From Erysipelotrichaceae bacterium (GTDB lineage Bacteria; Bacillota_I; Bacilli_A; Erysipelotrichales; Erysipelotrichaceae), in assembly GCA_017431225.1 (NCBI GenBank), contig JAFRLM010000023.1, forward strand, positions 1 through 56,827: a DNA stretch of 56,827 nucleotides, given 5' to 3'. Below are positions 27,047-34,468 of the stretch, in pieces. Below the pieces are notes generated by a model that saw only the letters and a list, made by a program, of their open reading frames with translations, did no database searches and was not told the DNA's origin. Position 1 is the stretch's first letter; the number at the start of each line of letters is the position of its first letter. The translations under genes and the position numbers were made by a program.

Positions 27047-27379
27047 ATGAACAGCAATTACGGGCCATATAAAGACAGGGCAGAATGGATGCGGAAAGAA
27101 AAACTTGTATTCCGGCATGTCGGCCCGGAAGAGATGACTGAAAATGAATTGCGGTTTCACAGAAAAAAGATAACTGAAATATATGAAAAAGGCATAATAT
27201 CGCTTGAAAGGTTCGAAGATCTTAAGAAGATGTATCCTCTTCCTGAAGAAACCAAGCAACAATGTTGCCTTTACAGCGTTTTCGGACGCACCATCCTAAT
27301 AGTCTGCGAACATATCAAAAAGCAAGCGGCCGAGATTATGCGCAAAAATATTGGTTCTGGTCCATCATTCGTCCAATAA
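27047..27379 (+). CDS. Hypothetical protein, 110 aa
   Basis: I do not recognise this family. It is short and charged, with a helical centre (RFHRKKITEIYEKGIISLERFEDL) and a Cys pair near residue 75. An AGAGGAAA RBS precedes ATG 27047. The frame lies alone in an AT-rich stretch between two minus-strand genes, and an inverted repeat follows. Its last codons contain TTCGTCCAA, one half of that repeat. It may be a real small gene of acquired DNA. Confidence 0.5.
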   Translation: MNSNYGPYKDRAEWMRKEKLVFRHVGPEEMTENELRFHRKKITEIYEKGIISLERFEDLKKMYPLPEETKQQCCLYSVFGRTILIVCEHIKKQAAEIMRKNIGSGPSFVQ

Positions 27380-27385
27380 TACTTT

Positions 27386-27420
27386 TTTTCGTCCAAATCA
27401 TATATTCATTTGGACGAAAA
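27386..27420. repeat. 13-bp inverted repeat TTTTCGTCCAAAT
   Basis: TTTTCGTCCAAAT (27386-27398) and ATTTGGACGAAAA (27408-27420) form a perfect inverted repeat around 9 bases. A third TTCGTCCAA half-site lies upstream near 27368. No T-run follows outward on either strand, so an operator is likelier than a terminator. The remaining 27421-27567 shows no gene. Confidence 0.7.
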
Positions 27421-27567
27421 CATGCAAAATGCAGCACGCTCATTGTCGATACGGCTCGTTACATATCTGTAGCCATATCTGTGTGATGTCCATTGCAATT
27501 GTCTTCAAAACGTTTCCTTTCATCGGCCGTCTCGTAAAATAGTCCTCATGTTCTGGCGATTAAAAAA

Positions 27568-27604
27568 GAGGAGCAAGTATGGGAAGTACCCATTCTGCTC
27601 CTCT
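27568..27604 (-). terminator. Terminator of the pnuC-like gene
   Basis: GAGGAGCA and TGCTCCTC bracket a second inner stem. On the minus strand TTTTTT follows. It lies about 50 bp after the transporter stop. Confidence 0.8.
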
Positions 27605-27654
27605 GATTCATTAATATCTATAAATTGATTCGGGTGATCGCCGGGCACCGGTTC

Positions 27655-28872
27655 TCAGAACAGGCCTTTGGATTCCTTATGGGAGCGGATGTAGCGGCTC
27701 CATTTGATATAACCGTACGTCGTATTGGTAAAGTAACCGATCTTCAACACCAGCAGGACATACTGTCCGGAGATGATGTTGATGATCGCTTCAAGCAGTG
27801 CGCATACATACCAGGCGATCCACTGCTCACGCAGACGGAAGAAGATGAAGAGGCCGTTGGCTACGCCGACCGCGGAAGCGCAGGCATCAAGATAGGCGAT
27901 GGCTGTTTCGACTGACTTGCTCTGGATGAAGTCGGTTTTGATATCGAGGCCGCTGAGGAAGTAGCCGACAACAACTGTCCAGACGAAGATACCAACAATG
28001 ATCAGAACTTCCTGATAGCCTTTCAGACGGCGGACAGCAGTAAGCTCGTCCTCCTCCTCGTCCTTATGCTTGGACCAGTTGATGAAGCTCAGGATATCGA
28101 TCGGCAGCCAGAAGAAGAGCGTTGTCGCCATCGTGGCGAAACGGTACATTAGAACTACGCAGATCGCGATCTCGAGGATCTCAACAACGACCGAGACCAG
28201 GAAGTTGTAACGTGACTGCTTGGAGATCAGCAGTTCGCAGAGAATATTGAAGAAGGTATCCAGAAGATACAGCAACATGATGACGACACCGTTGACGCCG
28301 TTCGCGCTCTCTTCCGGGAAGAGCACCGCGACGATCGTCGCCAGAGTCATGATCGTTAAGAACCAGCATTTCTCGTAGGTCGTGAAGACCTTGCCGAAGA
28401 ACAGCATCACTCCGACCGAGATCGCCAGGATCAGCAGCGAGATCGCGAAGTTGAAGACCGGCATCGTGCGGTCGACCAGGATCTCCTTATAGCTTTCACT
28501 GATCTCGGCATCCGAGATATCCGGATGGTCAAAGAACATCCGCGTTCCGTCCTCGGTCTCGACACCGTAGGCTGTCAGCGTGTTTTCCGCGTAATCCTCA
28601 TATTCCTCGCAGGGAATGTCGACGCTCAGCGTGTCTTCCCCCTCCGCGTAGAGGATCTCGCAGAATTTGCTGTCCTCATCGTATTCCTCTTCTTCCACGT
28701 TGCGGACCATCTCCACCGGATCGAGTTTTTTCAGCTGACCCGGCGCAGCGCCGGAACGTTTCACACCGATACCGAAGGCAATGAAAAAGCCTGCCAGCAG
28801 CAGGATCAAGGCAAATATTTCGATTTTCCGGACCGTATTATTCGGTTCTGTATTTCCCCTAAGTTTATCCAT
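27655..28872 (-). CDS. PnuC-like nicotinamide riboside transporter with N-terminal extension
   Basis: This 405-residue membrane protein has a C-terminal half (about 165-400) matching PnuC transporters in hydrophobic layout and closing motifs: WLPIDILSFINWSKHK, WIAWYVCALLEAIINIISGQYVL and TYGYIKWSRY, the usual PnuC end. PnuC is normally about 220-250 residues. The first 165 residues add a TM segment (about 17-35), an acidic extracytoplasmic region and a second TM (about 138-160). Role: uptake of the NAD precursor nicotinamide riboside, trapped by phosphorylation. The RBS is weak, and no NAD riboswitch is visible upstream. Confidence 0.8.
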   Translation of the reverse strand: MDKLRGNTEPNNTVRKIEIFALILLLAGFFIAFGIGVKRSGAAPGQLKKLDPVEMVRNVEEEEYDEDSKFCEILYAEGEDTLSVDIPCEEYEDYAENTLTAYGVETEDGTRMFFDHPDISDAEISESYKEILVDRTMPVFNFAISLLILAISVGVMLFFGKVFTTYEKCWFLTIMTLATIVAVLFPEESANGVNGVVIMLLYLLDTFFNILCELLISKQSRYNFLVSVVVEILEIAICVVLMYRFATMATTLFFWLPIDILSFINWSKHKDEEEDELTAVRRLKGYQEVLIIVGIFVWTVVVGYFLSGLDIKTDFIQSKSVETAIAYLDACASAVGVANGLFIFFRLREQWIAWYVCALLEAIINIISGQYVLLVLKIGYFTNTTYGYIKWSRYIRSHKESKGLF

Positions 28873-28911
28873 ACCTGTTTATTGTAGCTAAGACGGCTCC
28901 CGATTACAAAT

Positions 28912-28932
28912 GAAAGACCTCTATACAGAGGC
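28912..28932 (-). terminator. Terminator after the 133-aa gene
   Basis: On the minus strand GGCCTCTG pairs with TAGAGGTC, followed by TTTCATTT. Confidence 0.55.
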
Positions 28933-28935
28933 CAT

Positions 28936-29337
28936 TCATTCTTTTTCGTTCTTCTGTTTCTGTCTGCGCTTTTTACGCCGCTGCTCACGGTTGTTTTCTT
29001 CCGAGGCGAAGAGCTCAACTGCTGCGTCTGTCAGCGCATCCGGCCAGACTTTCCCGCTTTTTACAACGTTCGCCCAGGGACAGAGCTTTTCGTATTCATC
29101 ATCAAAAACAACGGTATAAGGTGGACCGCAGCGGTCATCGACCGACATGTAGAGATGCCTGCCTTCATACATGATCTTGCTCGCCTCGCTTTCAGTCGTA
29201 TCCGGACCGAGGAGGTCATACATTTCTTTGGTAAGCTCATAGAGGTTATACAGCTGTATTCCGCCGTATTCCCCGAAATAGCGCTCATTCTCTTCGTCAT
29301 AGAAGGCTTTCCAGCCGTCACCTTTTTTCAGCTGCAT
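28936..29337 (-). CDS. Hypothetical protein, 133 aa
   Basis: I do not recognise this family. It is an acidic soluble protein with a conserved-looking core (YDEENERYFGEYGGIQLYNLY, LYMSVDDRCGPPYTVVFDDEY) and a strongly basic Arg/Lys tail. ATG 29337 has AGGAGAG 7 nt upstream; a second in-frame ATG at 29355 overlaps that RBS. It follows the flavodoxin gene by 27 nt, so the two probably form an operon. Confidence 0.68.
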   Translation of the reverse strand: MQLKKGDGWKAFYDEENERYFGEYGGIQLYNLYELTKEMYDLLGPDTTESEASKIMYEGRHLYMSVDDRCGPPYTVVFDDEYEKLCPWANVVKSGKVWPDALTDAAVELFASEENNREQRRKKRRQKQKNEKE

Positions 29338-29364
29338 GAAGTCTCTCCTTTCCATCTGTTCTTC

Positions 29365-29775
29365 TTAACCGACGATCTTTCTGGCGAACTCAGCGACCGC
29401 CTGCATGTCGGCTTCGTCCGGTTTTCCTTTATGGACGCCTTTGAATTCGCCGCGGCAGTGGAATTCTCTTTCATCCATCGGGATCCCGGCTTTGTCCGCT
29501 TCCGCCTTGACCTTCTTATATGTGGAATTCAACATGGCGGCGGTTCCGAAGTTAACGATCTTGCCGACTTTGTTCTTGTTGAGGTTTCTGACAAATTCCC
29601 TTACTTCCGGATCGATGCTGAAAGCATAGTAGGAATTTCCCAGGAACAGGATATCCACTGGTTCCTCGACCGGTGTGCTGATCGGGAGCGCTTCGACGTT
29701 CACGGCTTTGGCAAGCGCCTCAGCCAGCCGTTTCGTGTTTCCCGTCTTTGTATAGTATCTAACTGCGATCTTGAT
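29365..29775 (-). CDS. Flavodoxin-like protein with apparent non-AUG start
   Basis: This short flavodoxin-type FMN-binding protein (about 136 residues) has the phosphate-binding loop YYTKTGNTKRLA, then DILFLGNSYYAFSID and a C-terminal helix. The loop is upstream of the first GTG (29703), so the protein must start before it. No ATG, GTG or TTG occurs between the in-frame stop at 29800-29802 and the loop, yet GAGGAG (29782-29787) is correctly placed. Likely starts are ATC at 29775, or ATC/ATT within a few codons. A mutated ATG, making this a damaged gene, is the alternative. Confidence 0.7.
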   Translation of the reverse strand: MKIAVRYYTKTGNTKRLAEALAKAVNVEALPISTPVEEPVDILFLGNSYYAFSIDPEVREFVRNLNKNKVGKIVNFGTAAMLNSTYKKVKAEADKAGIPMDEREFHCRGEFKGVHKGKPDEADMQAVAEFARKIVG

Positions 29776-29829
29776 GATAATCTCCTCACTATAGATCAGT
29801 TAGAATGATCTGACTGTTTCCATTATACA

Positions 29830-29850
29830 AAACAGGGTCCTGACGGCCCT
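29830..29850 (-). terminator. Terminator downstream of the antitoxin remnant
   Basis: On the minus strand CAGGGCC and GGACCCTG form an imperfect hairpin followed by TTTTG. Confidence 0.5.
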
Positions 29851-29867
29851 GCCGGATGCTCAAATGA

Positions 29868-30029
29868 TCATCTGTTATCCCGTTTTTCGGTGTTCAATGC
29901 CGTTTCCGGTTCCTCAACGGAATCATAAACTCCGGAGAGACCATCCCGTTTCCGGGAATCCTCTATAGCAGCCATGGTCTCCGTGTTTGGCAGTTCATTC
30001 GAAGGATCAACCGGGGGTTTTCTATTCTC
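29868..30029 (-). pseudogene. RelB/DinJ-type antitoxin C-terminal remnant
   Basis: On the minus strand a frame without start codon reads RKPPVDPSNELPN, TETMAAIEDSRKRDG and LSGVYDSVEE before a TGA at 29868-29870. PN-ET-AAIE followed by GLSG-YDSVEE is the usual C-terminal pattern of RelB/DinJ antitoxins that wraps the toxin. The frame is closed upstream by TAA (30030-30032) and the N-terminal DNA-binding part is gone. No toxin gene is adjacent. About 54 codons remain. Confidence 0.6.
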
Positions 30030-30366
30030 TTACAGGATGCTCCTCTTTGATCGAACTCTTTATGCTGAATGCTTCGACTTCTCCCCTTGTAACGAGAACG
30101 GACTCCTGATGAAAGAAAGTGCAGAGGTCTTCCGCGATCTCCCTGATCTTCGTTTGATCGGCGTCGATCAGCGACAGCACAAGGGAGTTTTCTTCGGTAT
30201 ACTCGCCATTCTCATGCACATAACCGCCCTCGATCACGCTTACCGAAAACGGTACGCCGTAGATCCGGCAGACTTTCTTCAGGATCGAAAGATATTTTGA
30301 AGTGGAGAACTTCTGCTGTTTGGTGTCCAGGTCATTCAGACCGATGTAGATATCTGTTTTGATCAT
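30022..30366 (-). CDS. Hypothetical protein, 114 aa
   Basis: This is a small protein beginning IYIGLNDLDTKQQ, with a central GGYVHENGEYTEENSLVLSLI and a C-terminal helix-strand pair (FHQESVLVTRGEVEA). I know similar short proteins in other Bacillota, but no function. The layout suggests a ferredoxin-like alpha/beta fold. It starts 11 nt after the RNA phosphodiesterase gene with an AAGGAT RBS, so both belong to one operon. Its last codons overlap the antitoxin remnant by 8 bp. Confidence 0.68.
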   Translation of the reverse strand: MIKTDIYIGLNDLDTKQQKFSTSKYLSILKKVCRIYGVPFSVSVIEGGYVHENGEYTEENSLVLSLIDADQTKIREIAEDLCTFFHQESVLVTRGEVEAFSIKSSIKEEHPVRE

Positions 30367-30377
30367 TATTTATCCTT

Positions 30378-30866
30378 TCAGAACGAGAAGATCTCAGTAT
30401 AAACTCGCTTTCCTTTTTTCAGTTCGGACTTCATCAGCGAGACTTTCTTTACCATCATCTCGCCTTTTGCGGCTTTGACCGTCTGCGTCTTGCCGGCGCA
30501 GTTGCGGATCAGGGTGATATGGGGAACAAATTCCCTTTCTTCCTCCGGAAGATACCCCGCCAGAGCAGTACGGACATCTTTTGCCAGTTTATTCAGTCCC
30601 TGATTGCTCTTGATGCCGATCCAAAAGGTATTCCCGAAACTGCCCTTTTCTCCGAAAGCCATCCGGAACGGTTTATAGCTGACTGACTTCAGGGCTTCTT
30701 TGATCGTCTCGGCATTTTCCGTCTCGCCGATAAAAGCCAAAGTCAGATGAAGATTCGCTACCGGCTGGTAGCTTCCTTTCACATCCGCTTTCTTAAGATC
30801 GTGCATCATCGTGACCAAAGATGTGCGCATCTCTTCCGAGAGATCGATCGCAACAAATAAGCGCAT
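30378..30866 (-). CDS. thpR: RNA 2',3'-cyclic phosphodiesterase (2'-5' ligase family)
   Basis: This 162-residue 2H phosphoesterase has two catalytic HxT motifs, HLTLAFIG (about 43-50) and HITLIRN (about 120-126), in the two-lobed arrangement. The beginning MRLFVAIDLSEE is typical of ThpR/LigT. Such enzymes open 2',3'-cyclic phosphate at RNA ends and can form 2'-5' bonds in vitro. ATG 30866 is preferred because AGGGGGTG lies just upstream; a frame from 30899 would include that RBS. Confidence 0.92.
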   Translation of the reverse strand: MRLFVAIDLSEEMRTSLVTMMHDLKKADVKGSYQPVANLHLTLAFIGETENAETIKEALKSVSYKPFRMAFGEKGSFGNTFWIGIKSNQGLNKLAKDVRTALAGYLPEEEREFVPHITLIRNCAGKTQTVKAAKGEMMVKKVSLMKSELKKGKRVYTEIFSF

Positions 30867-30964
30867 AAAACACCCCCTTAAATCCGCCGAGAATCTCATT
30901 TCAGCTAAGTACCTTCATAGCAGTTTGCTGAATTCTTTGTGTTCTTTGCATACTGGTTAGATTT

Positions 30965-31104
30965 GCAAACAAACAAACTGAATTAGCAAACAAACTAACT
31001 GAATTAGCAAACAAACTAACTGAATTAGCAAACAAACTAACTGAATTAGCAAACAAACTAACTGAATTAGCAAACAAACTAACAAATTCTCTGAAGAATT
31101 TGTT
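30965..31104. repeat. 21-bp tandem repeat array with adjoining hairpin
   Basis: The unit GCAAACAAACTAACTGAATTA occurs in four exact copies plus one variant first copy (30965-31069) and a partial unit to 31083. A 10-bp perfect hairpin (AACAAATTCT / AGAATTTGTT, 31081-31104) adjoins it and overlaps the last unit. The array is much more AT-rich than the surroundings. It lies in the noncoding space between a membrane-protein gene and thpR. Because the unit is a multiple of 3, one minus-strand frame reads SLFANSV repeatedly, but it has no credible start. Confidence 0.9.
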
Positions 31105-31127
31105 TGCAAACTCATCAAAAGCTTTGT

Positions 31128-31544
31128 TTATCCGGAACCCTGTTTTTCTTCTTTGATCTCGTTCAGACGGATCTCGATCCGGTTCAGCGTATCGAAGAAG
31201 CGCTCCGTGGCGATGGCGGGGCCCAGCATGAACAGCAGAAACCCGGCCGAATTCCAGCCGACCATATGCCAATAGGAAGTATACGGACCTTCAAGCCCAA
31301 GTTCGATCGCCTTCGCTTTCAGTTCCTCAGCGATCCTCGCCATCCAGATCAATGGATAGATGAAAAGATCCGGGATCCCCAGCAGATAGGCTTTCCAGTA
31401 TTCCTGGATCTTATGTCCCAGGATCTCTTCCAGCTCCTCGTGCAGGCCGCTGTTCGGTATGTAGAAAAGAAAGAACAGGCCGGCCGTGAAGAGATCGGCG
31501 AATCCCATAAGAAAGCCGGGTCTGTTCGTGTGTCTGAACCGCAT
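31128..31544 (-). CDS. Hypothetical membrane protein, 138 aa
   Basis: The protein has a hydrophobic N-terminal segment (MGFADLFTAGLFFLFYIPN, about 13-31), a central segment (YLLGIPDLFIYPLIWMARIAEEL) and a third (WNSAGFLLFMLGPAIA). The spacing and the helical loop recall small DUF4234-like membrane proteins, but I cannot name the family securely. Its ATG shares one base with the nitroreductase stop (TAATG), so translation is coupled. The tandem repeats follow its stop. Confidence 0.65.
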   Translation of the reverse strand: MRFRHTNRPGFLMGFADLFTAGLFFLFYIPNSGLHEELEEILGHKIQEYWKAYLLGIPDLFIYPLIWMARIAEELKAKAIELGLEGPYTSYWHMVGWNSAGFLLFMLGPAIATERFFDTLNRIEIRLNEIKEEKQGSG

Positions 31545-32056
31545 TACAGATACGTGACTGTTTCGCTCAGATCTTTCCGCTGCGCGTGTTTGACCGTCGG
31601 ACCGATCCCTTCCGCGGCATAGCCGAGATCCAGCAGTAGCACGACCTGCTCGTTTTCGGGAAGACCGAATTCCTGCGCGGTGATATCCGGATCCAGGAAG
31701 TTCAGCCAGCAGCTGTCAACACCGGCATCCGCCGCCGCCAGAACCATCTGGGTCGCGACGATCGTTGCGTCTTCAACGCCGGAGTCATATTTTCCGCCCG
31801 GATAGGTAAAGGTATTGTTGCGGTCAAATGCCACCAACAGCACTGTCGGGGCGTTATAGCGGCAAGGTGTGACCTTGTCGACTTTGATCAGCGCTTCTTC
31901 AGACTGCAGAACATAGATATGCTGCTCCTGATTGTTTTTGGCAGTCGGGGCAAGTCTTCCTGCCTCCAGGATCTGCTGCAGCTTTTCCGCTTCCAGCGGA
32001 TGGTCACTGAATTTCTTGCATGAATAACGATTCTTTAAAACTTCCTGAAATTCCAT
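31544..32056 (-). CDS. Nitroreductase-family flavoprotein
   Basis: This 170-residue FMN-dependent oxidoreductase has the entry motif NRYSCKKFSD (about 8-17), AGRLAPTAKNNQ (about 31-42) and GVEDATIVATQMVLAAADAGVDSCWL, which fit the nitroreductase fold. The length agrees with small single-domain members. ATG 32056 is chosen because GGAGG sits 8 nt upstream; ATGs at 32062 and 32071 lie in or before that RBS. Substrate unknown. Part of a run of four genes from 33233 down to 31128. Confidence 0.88.
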   Translation of the reverse strand: MEFQEVLKNRYSCKKFSDHPLEAEKLQQILEAGRLAPTAKNNQEQHIYVLQSEEALIKVDKVTPCRYNAPTVLLVAFDRNNTFTYPGGKYDSGVEDATIVATQMVLAAADAGVDSCWLNFLDPDITAQEFGLPENEQVVLLLDLGYAAEGIGPTVKHAQRKDLSETVTYL

Positions 32057-32097
32057 ATTCATATCCTCCATCTACGATTTCATTCTAAGCATTTTCT

Positions 32098-32508
32098 TCA
32101 GAACAGGGCCCGGCTGCCCTTCAGCAGCAGGACCGTCAGGATCGCGAGATAGGCTGCAAGCTTCAGCAGCGGGAAGGCATTGATCTTCCCTTTCAGCTTG
32201 AAGGCGACCGAAGCGATCGAGAACAGGGTGAAGCCCAGGGCGATGCCGTAGTGCAGCATTCCCTTATGCAGAAAGAAGGCGCAAGCGGTAATGCCTTGCA
32301 CGATCCCGACAACGAAAGTCACCCAGCCCATCTTTACGGCGAAGCGTTTCCGTTTTTCAGGATCTTTATATCTTTCCATGAAACGGTCAGAGAGCTCCAG
32401 CGGATTGAGTTCCTTTCTGCCGGAGGCATACAAGAGACCGGTGACGATACTGAAGACACACAGCAGCGCGTAGAAGGCGCCGCAGATCTTCAGAAGGATC
32501 TCATTCAT
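32098..32508 (-). CDS. Hypothetical four-TM membrane protein, 136 aa
   Basis: Four hydrophobic segments are seen: about 5-27, 62-82, 86-104 and 113-131. A charged cytoplasmic loop follows the first (SDRFMERYKDPEKRKRFAVKMG). I cannot assign a family beyond a DUF3784-like look. It overlaps the PrsW-like gene stop by 4 nt (ATGA), which implies joint translation. Confidence 0.65.
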   Translation of the reverse strand: MNEILLKICGAFYALLCVFSIVTGLLYASGRKELNPLELSDRFMERYKDPEKRKRFAVKMGWVTFVVGIVQGITACAFFLHKGMLHYGIALGFTLFSIASVAFKLKGKINAFPLLKLAAYLAILTVLLLKGSRALF

Positions 32509-33233
32509 TTCTTCTCCTCAGCAGCCGGGAAGATCGCGCGGGTATAGATCTCCTCTTTCTGTGCCTTGCGGAAGAAGAGGATCATCCTCACCAGCAATAC
32601 GACCGCAAACATGGCGATCGTGACCGGCACGAAGACCAGATTGTCATTCAGCGCGAGCACCTCTTCCTGCAGCGTGAAATCGTAAAGTCCGTGGAGCAGG
32701 AACGGGACCAGGAAAGCGATGACATAGTTGAACACGTTTCCGGTCGCTTTGGCCTTGCCGTAGTATTTACCGGCGATGTAGGCGAAACCGGCATGCATCA
32801 GCGTCAGACCGCGCACCGCCATCTGGATGATGTTCGATTCAAAAGCGTAGAGAATGCTTTCCATGAACTCAAAGCCGAGCGCCACGACGACCGCGAAGAC
32901 GGTGAAGTCGCGCCAGGAGCTCTTATAGGCGCATTTCTTCAGCACCATATAGGCAAGCAGGAATTTCCATAACTCCTCCGTAAAGGCATGCAAGAAAAAG
33001 TGGGTGTAGGCGATCCCGGGCATTCCCGGCAGTCCGTGAAGCACTAAGTTTTTAAACAGCGCCAGCAAAGCCGAGCTCAGCACGACCGGGATCGGTGAAA
33101 GCAGTCCGTATTTTACGGCCTGCTTAAAGGAACGGGAATATTCCGGTTCTTCCGGATTCTGTTTTGCGAGCCAGATCAGCAGCAGGATGCCGGGGATGAG
33201 GCTGAGGAAATATGCGCCGATCAGTATCAGCAT
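32505..33233 (-). CDS. PrsW-family intramembrane metalloprotease
   Basis: This 242-residue polytopic protein carries the PrsW signatures. HAFTEELWKFLLAYMVL holds the glutamate pair (EExxK-like, about 87-92). GFEFMESILYAF follows, then LTLMHAGFAYIAGKYYG, and LLHGLYDF has the final histidine. PrsW in Bacillus subtilis starts cleavage of an anti-sigma factor; no anti-sigma gene is in this window, so the target here is unknown. GGAGAG precedes ATG 33233. It heads the four-gene operon. Confidence 0.85.
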   Translation of the reverse strand: MLILIGAYFLSLIPGILLLIWLAKQNPEEPEYSRSFKQAVKYGLLSPIPVVLSSALLALFKNLVLHGLPGMPGIAYTHFFLHAFTEELWKFLLAYMVLKKCAYKSSWRDFTVFAVVVALGFEFMESILYAFESNIIQMAVRGLTLMHAGFAYIAGKYYGKAKATGNVFNYVIAFLVPFLLHGLYDFTLQEEVLALNDNLVFVPVTIAMFAVVLLVRMILFFRKAQKEEIYTRAIFPAAEEKK

Positions 33234-33280
33234 GTTGGGTCTCTCCTTTTGTTTCTACGTTATTATCGCACTCTGGCGGC

Positions 33281-34285
33281 TCAGCGGGAACGGAAATCCT
33301 CGTGTTTCGCCTCCGCGGCGCGGATGACGCGGACGATATGCTGAAGGACTTCGCTGCGGAATTCATCGTAGTTTTCCGGATATTCGGTGCCCATGGCGTT
33401 CATATTGCCCTCTTCAAAGCTGAAGGACAGCTGGAACCATTCGGCATTGTTGTAATCCTCGGCTGCCTTGTCCCAGTTGTACCATTTCATCAGATCATAC
33501 TTTTCAAACAGAGCCGCGATCTCCTCGAATCCGATCTCCTCGTCCGGCAGATCGTAGTAGTAATTATACGTGCCCGGCTCAATGAATTCGCCGCTCTCGG
33601 AAGTGATGCGGACATCGAAGTTCTTGCGGCCGCCCTCCCGCTGACGCATCAGCAGGATCTCGTATTTGTCGCTGCCGCTGTCGCCGCGCTGCATGTAGTT
33701 GATCATCACATACTGAAGCGGACCGCTGACGCCTTCCTCGATCTTTTCCTGCGCCGCTTTATCCAGCATCTCCTGCAGATACGGAGCGACTGTATTCCGG
33801 AAATCGCTGATAAAATCGTGATAGCCGTCCGGCCAGACATTATCGCCGGAAGCACTCATATGTTTCTTATCCAGAAAGGTGATATTCAGTCCGAAACCGG
33901 AACCGTCCAAGACGCCTGTATCGTACTTGGAATAGCCTTCCCAGCGGTACAGTTCATGCTCTGTGTAGATACGTTCGAGCTCATCGAAAAGCTCTTTTCC
34001 GGCGGTCATCTCCATCGTTCCGAGATCGCTGTATTCCATCGCGTCATAGCGGATCAGAGCGCTGTCATCTTCCTGACGCTCGATCTCCACGGTCCAGGAA
34101 TCACCGCCGATCGATCCGCCATAATTGTAGTTGAAATAAGCGATACCGCTTTCGTTCCTGACGGCTTTATCACCCAGTCCGTCCTTTCCTTCAACGGTAT
34201 TGAACTCATCCGGATCCGTTTTTTTGCATCCGAAAAAAGAGAATAACGCCAGTACTGCCATGATCACGGTCCATCCTTTCTTCAT
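33281..34285 (-). CDS. Hypothetical lipoprotein, 334 aa
   Basis: The signal peptide VIMAVLALFSFFGCKK gives a lipobox FFGC near residue 20. The mature part is acidic and beta-rich. It has two similar halves, each with an ...IRYDAMEYSD / DVRITSESGEF-type strand cluster followed by LFDELERIY / IAALFEKYDLMKWYNW helices. The halves suggest an internal duplication. No family recognised. It is 47 nt upstream of the PrsW-like operon and may be co-transcribed, since no terminator is visible between them. Confidence 0.68.
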   Translation of the reverse strand: MKKGWTVIMAVLALFSFFGCKKTDPDEFNTVEGKDGLGDKAVRNESGIAYFNYNYGGSIGGDSWTVEIERQEDDSALIRYDAMEYSDLGTMEMTAGKELFDELERIYTEHELYRWEGYSKYDTGVLDGSGFGLNITFLDKKHMSASGDNVWPDGYHDFISDFRNTVAPYLQEMLDKAAQEKIEEGVSGPLQYVMINYMQRGDSGSDKYEILLMRQREGGRKNFDVRITSESGEFIEPGTYNYYYDLPDEEIGFEEIAALFEKYDLMKWYNWDKAAEDYNNAEWFQLSFSFEEGNMNAMGTEYPENYDEFRSEVLQHIVRVIRAAEAKHEDFRSR

Positions 34286-34468
34286 TTTCGATTCCTTTCT
34301 TTCCGGAGTTCCGCTCCGGAAGATCCGTCTTTATTATAGCTTTTCATGCGACGTTTCCGATAGTACCTGACCGCTGTTTCCCGCTGTCAGAAATCAGTGG
34401 AAGATCAGGCACAATTCAGTTCGATTTCACCTTTCACTGTTATAGTGATGACAATAAGGAGATTACTT

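Noticed and set aside
27421..27567. Short frames between the inverted repeat and the pnuC terminator
   Set aside because: None has an RBS, known motif or more than about 60 codons; the stretch is treated as noncoding.
28873..28935. NAD-sensing riboswitch upstream of the pnuC-like gene
   Set aside because: Only about 60 bp separate the genes, and the hairpin there fits a simple terminator of the neighbouring operon.
30965..31083. Tandem repeats as a CRISPR array
   Set aside because: There are no unique spacers between units, the unit is only 21 bp, and no cas genes are near.
30901..31127. Minus-strand frame encoding repeated SLFANSV units
   Set aside because: It has no start codon of its own outside the neighbouring gene; the in-frame periodicity simply follows from the 21-bp unit.
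33212..34246. A 344-codon plus-strand frame
   Set aside because: It is antisense to a lipoprotein gene with a good signal peptide and RBS.
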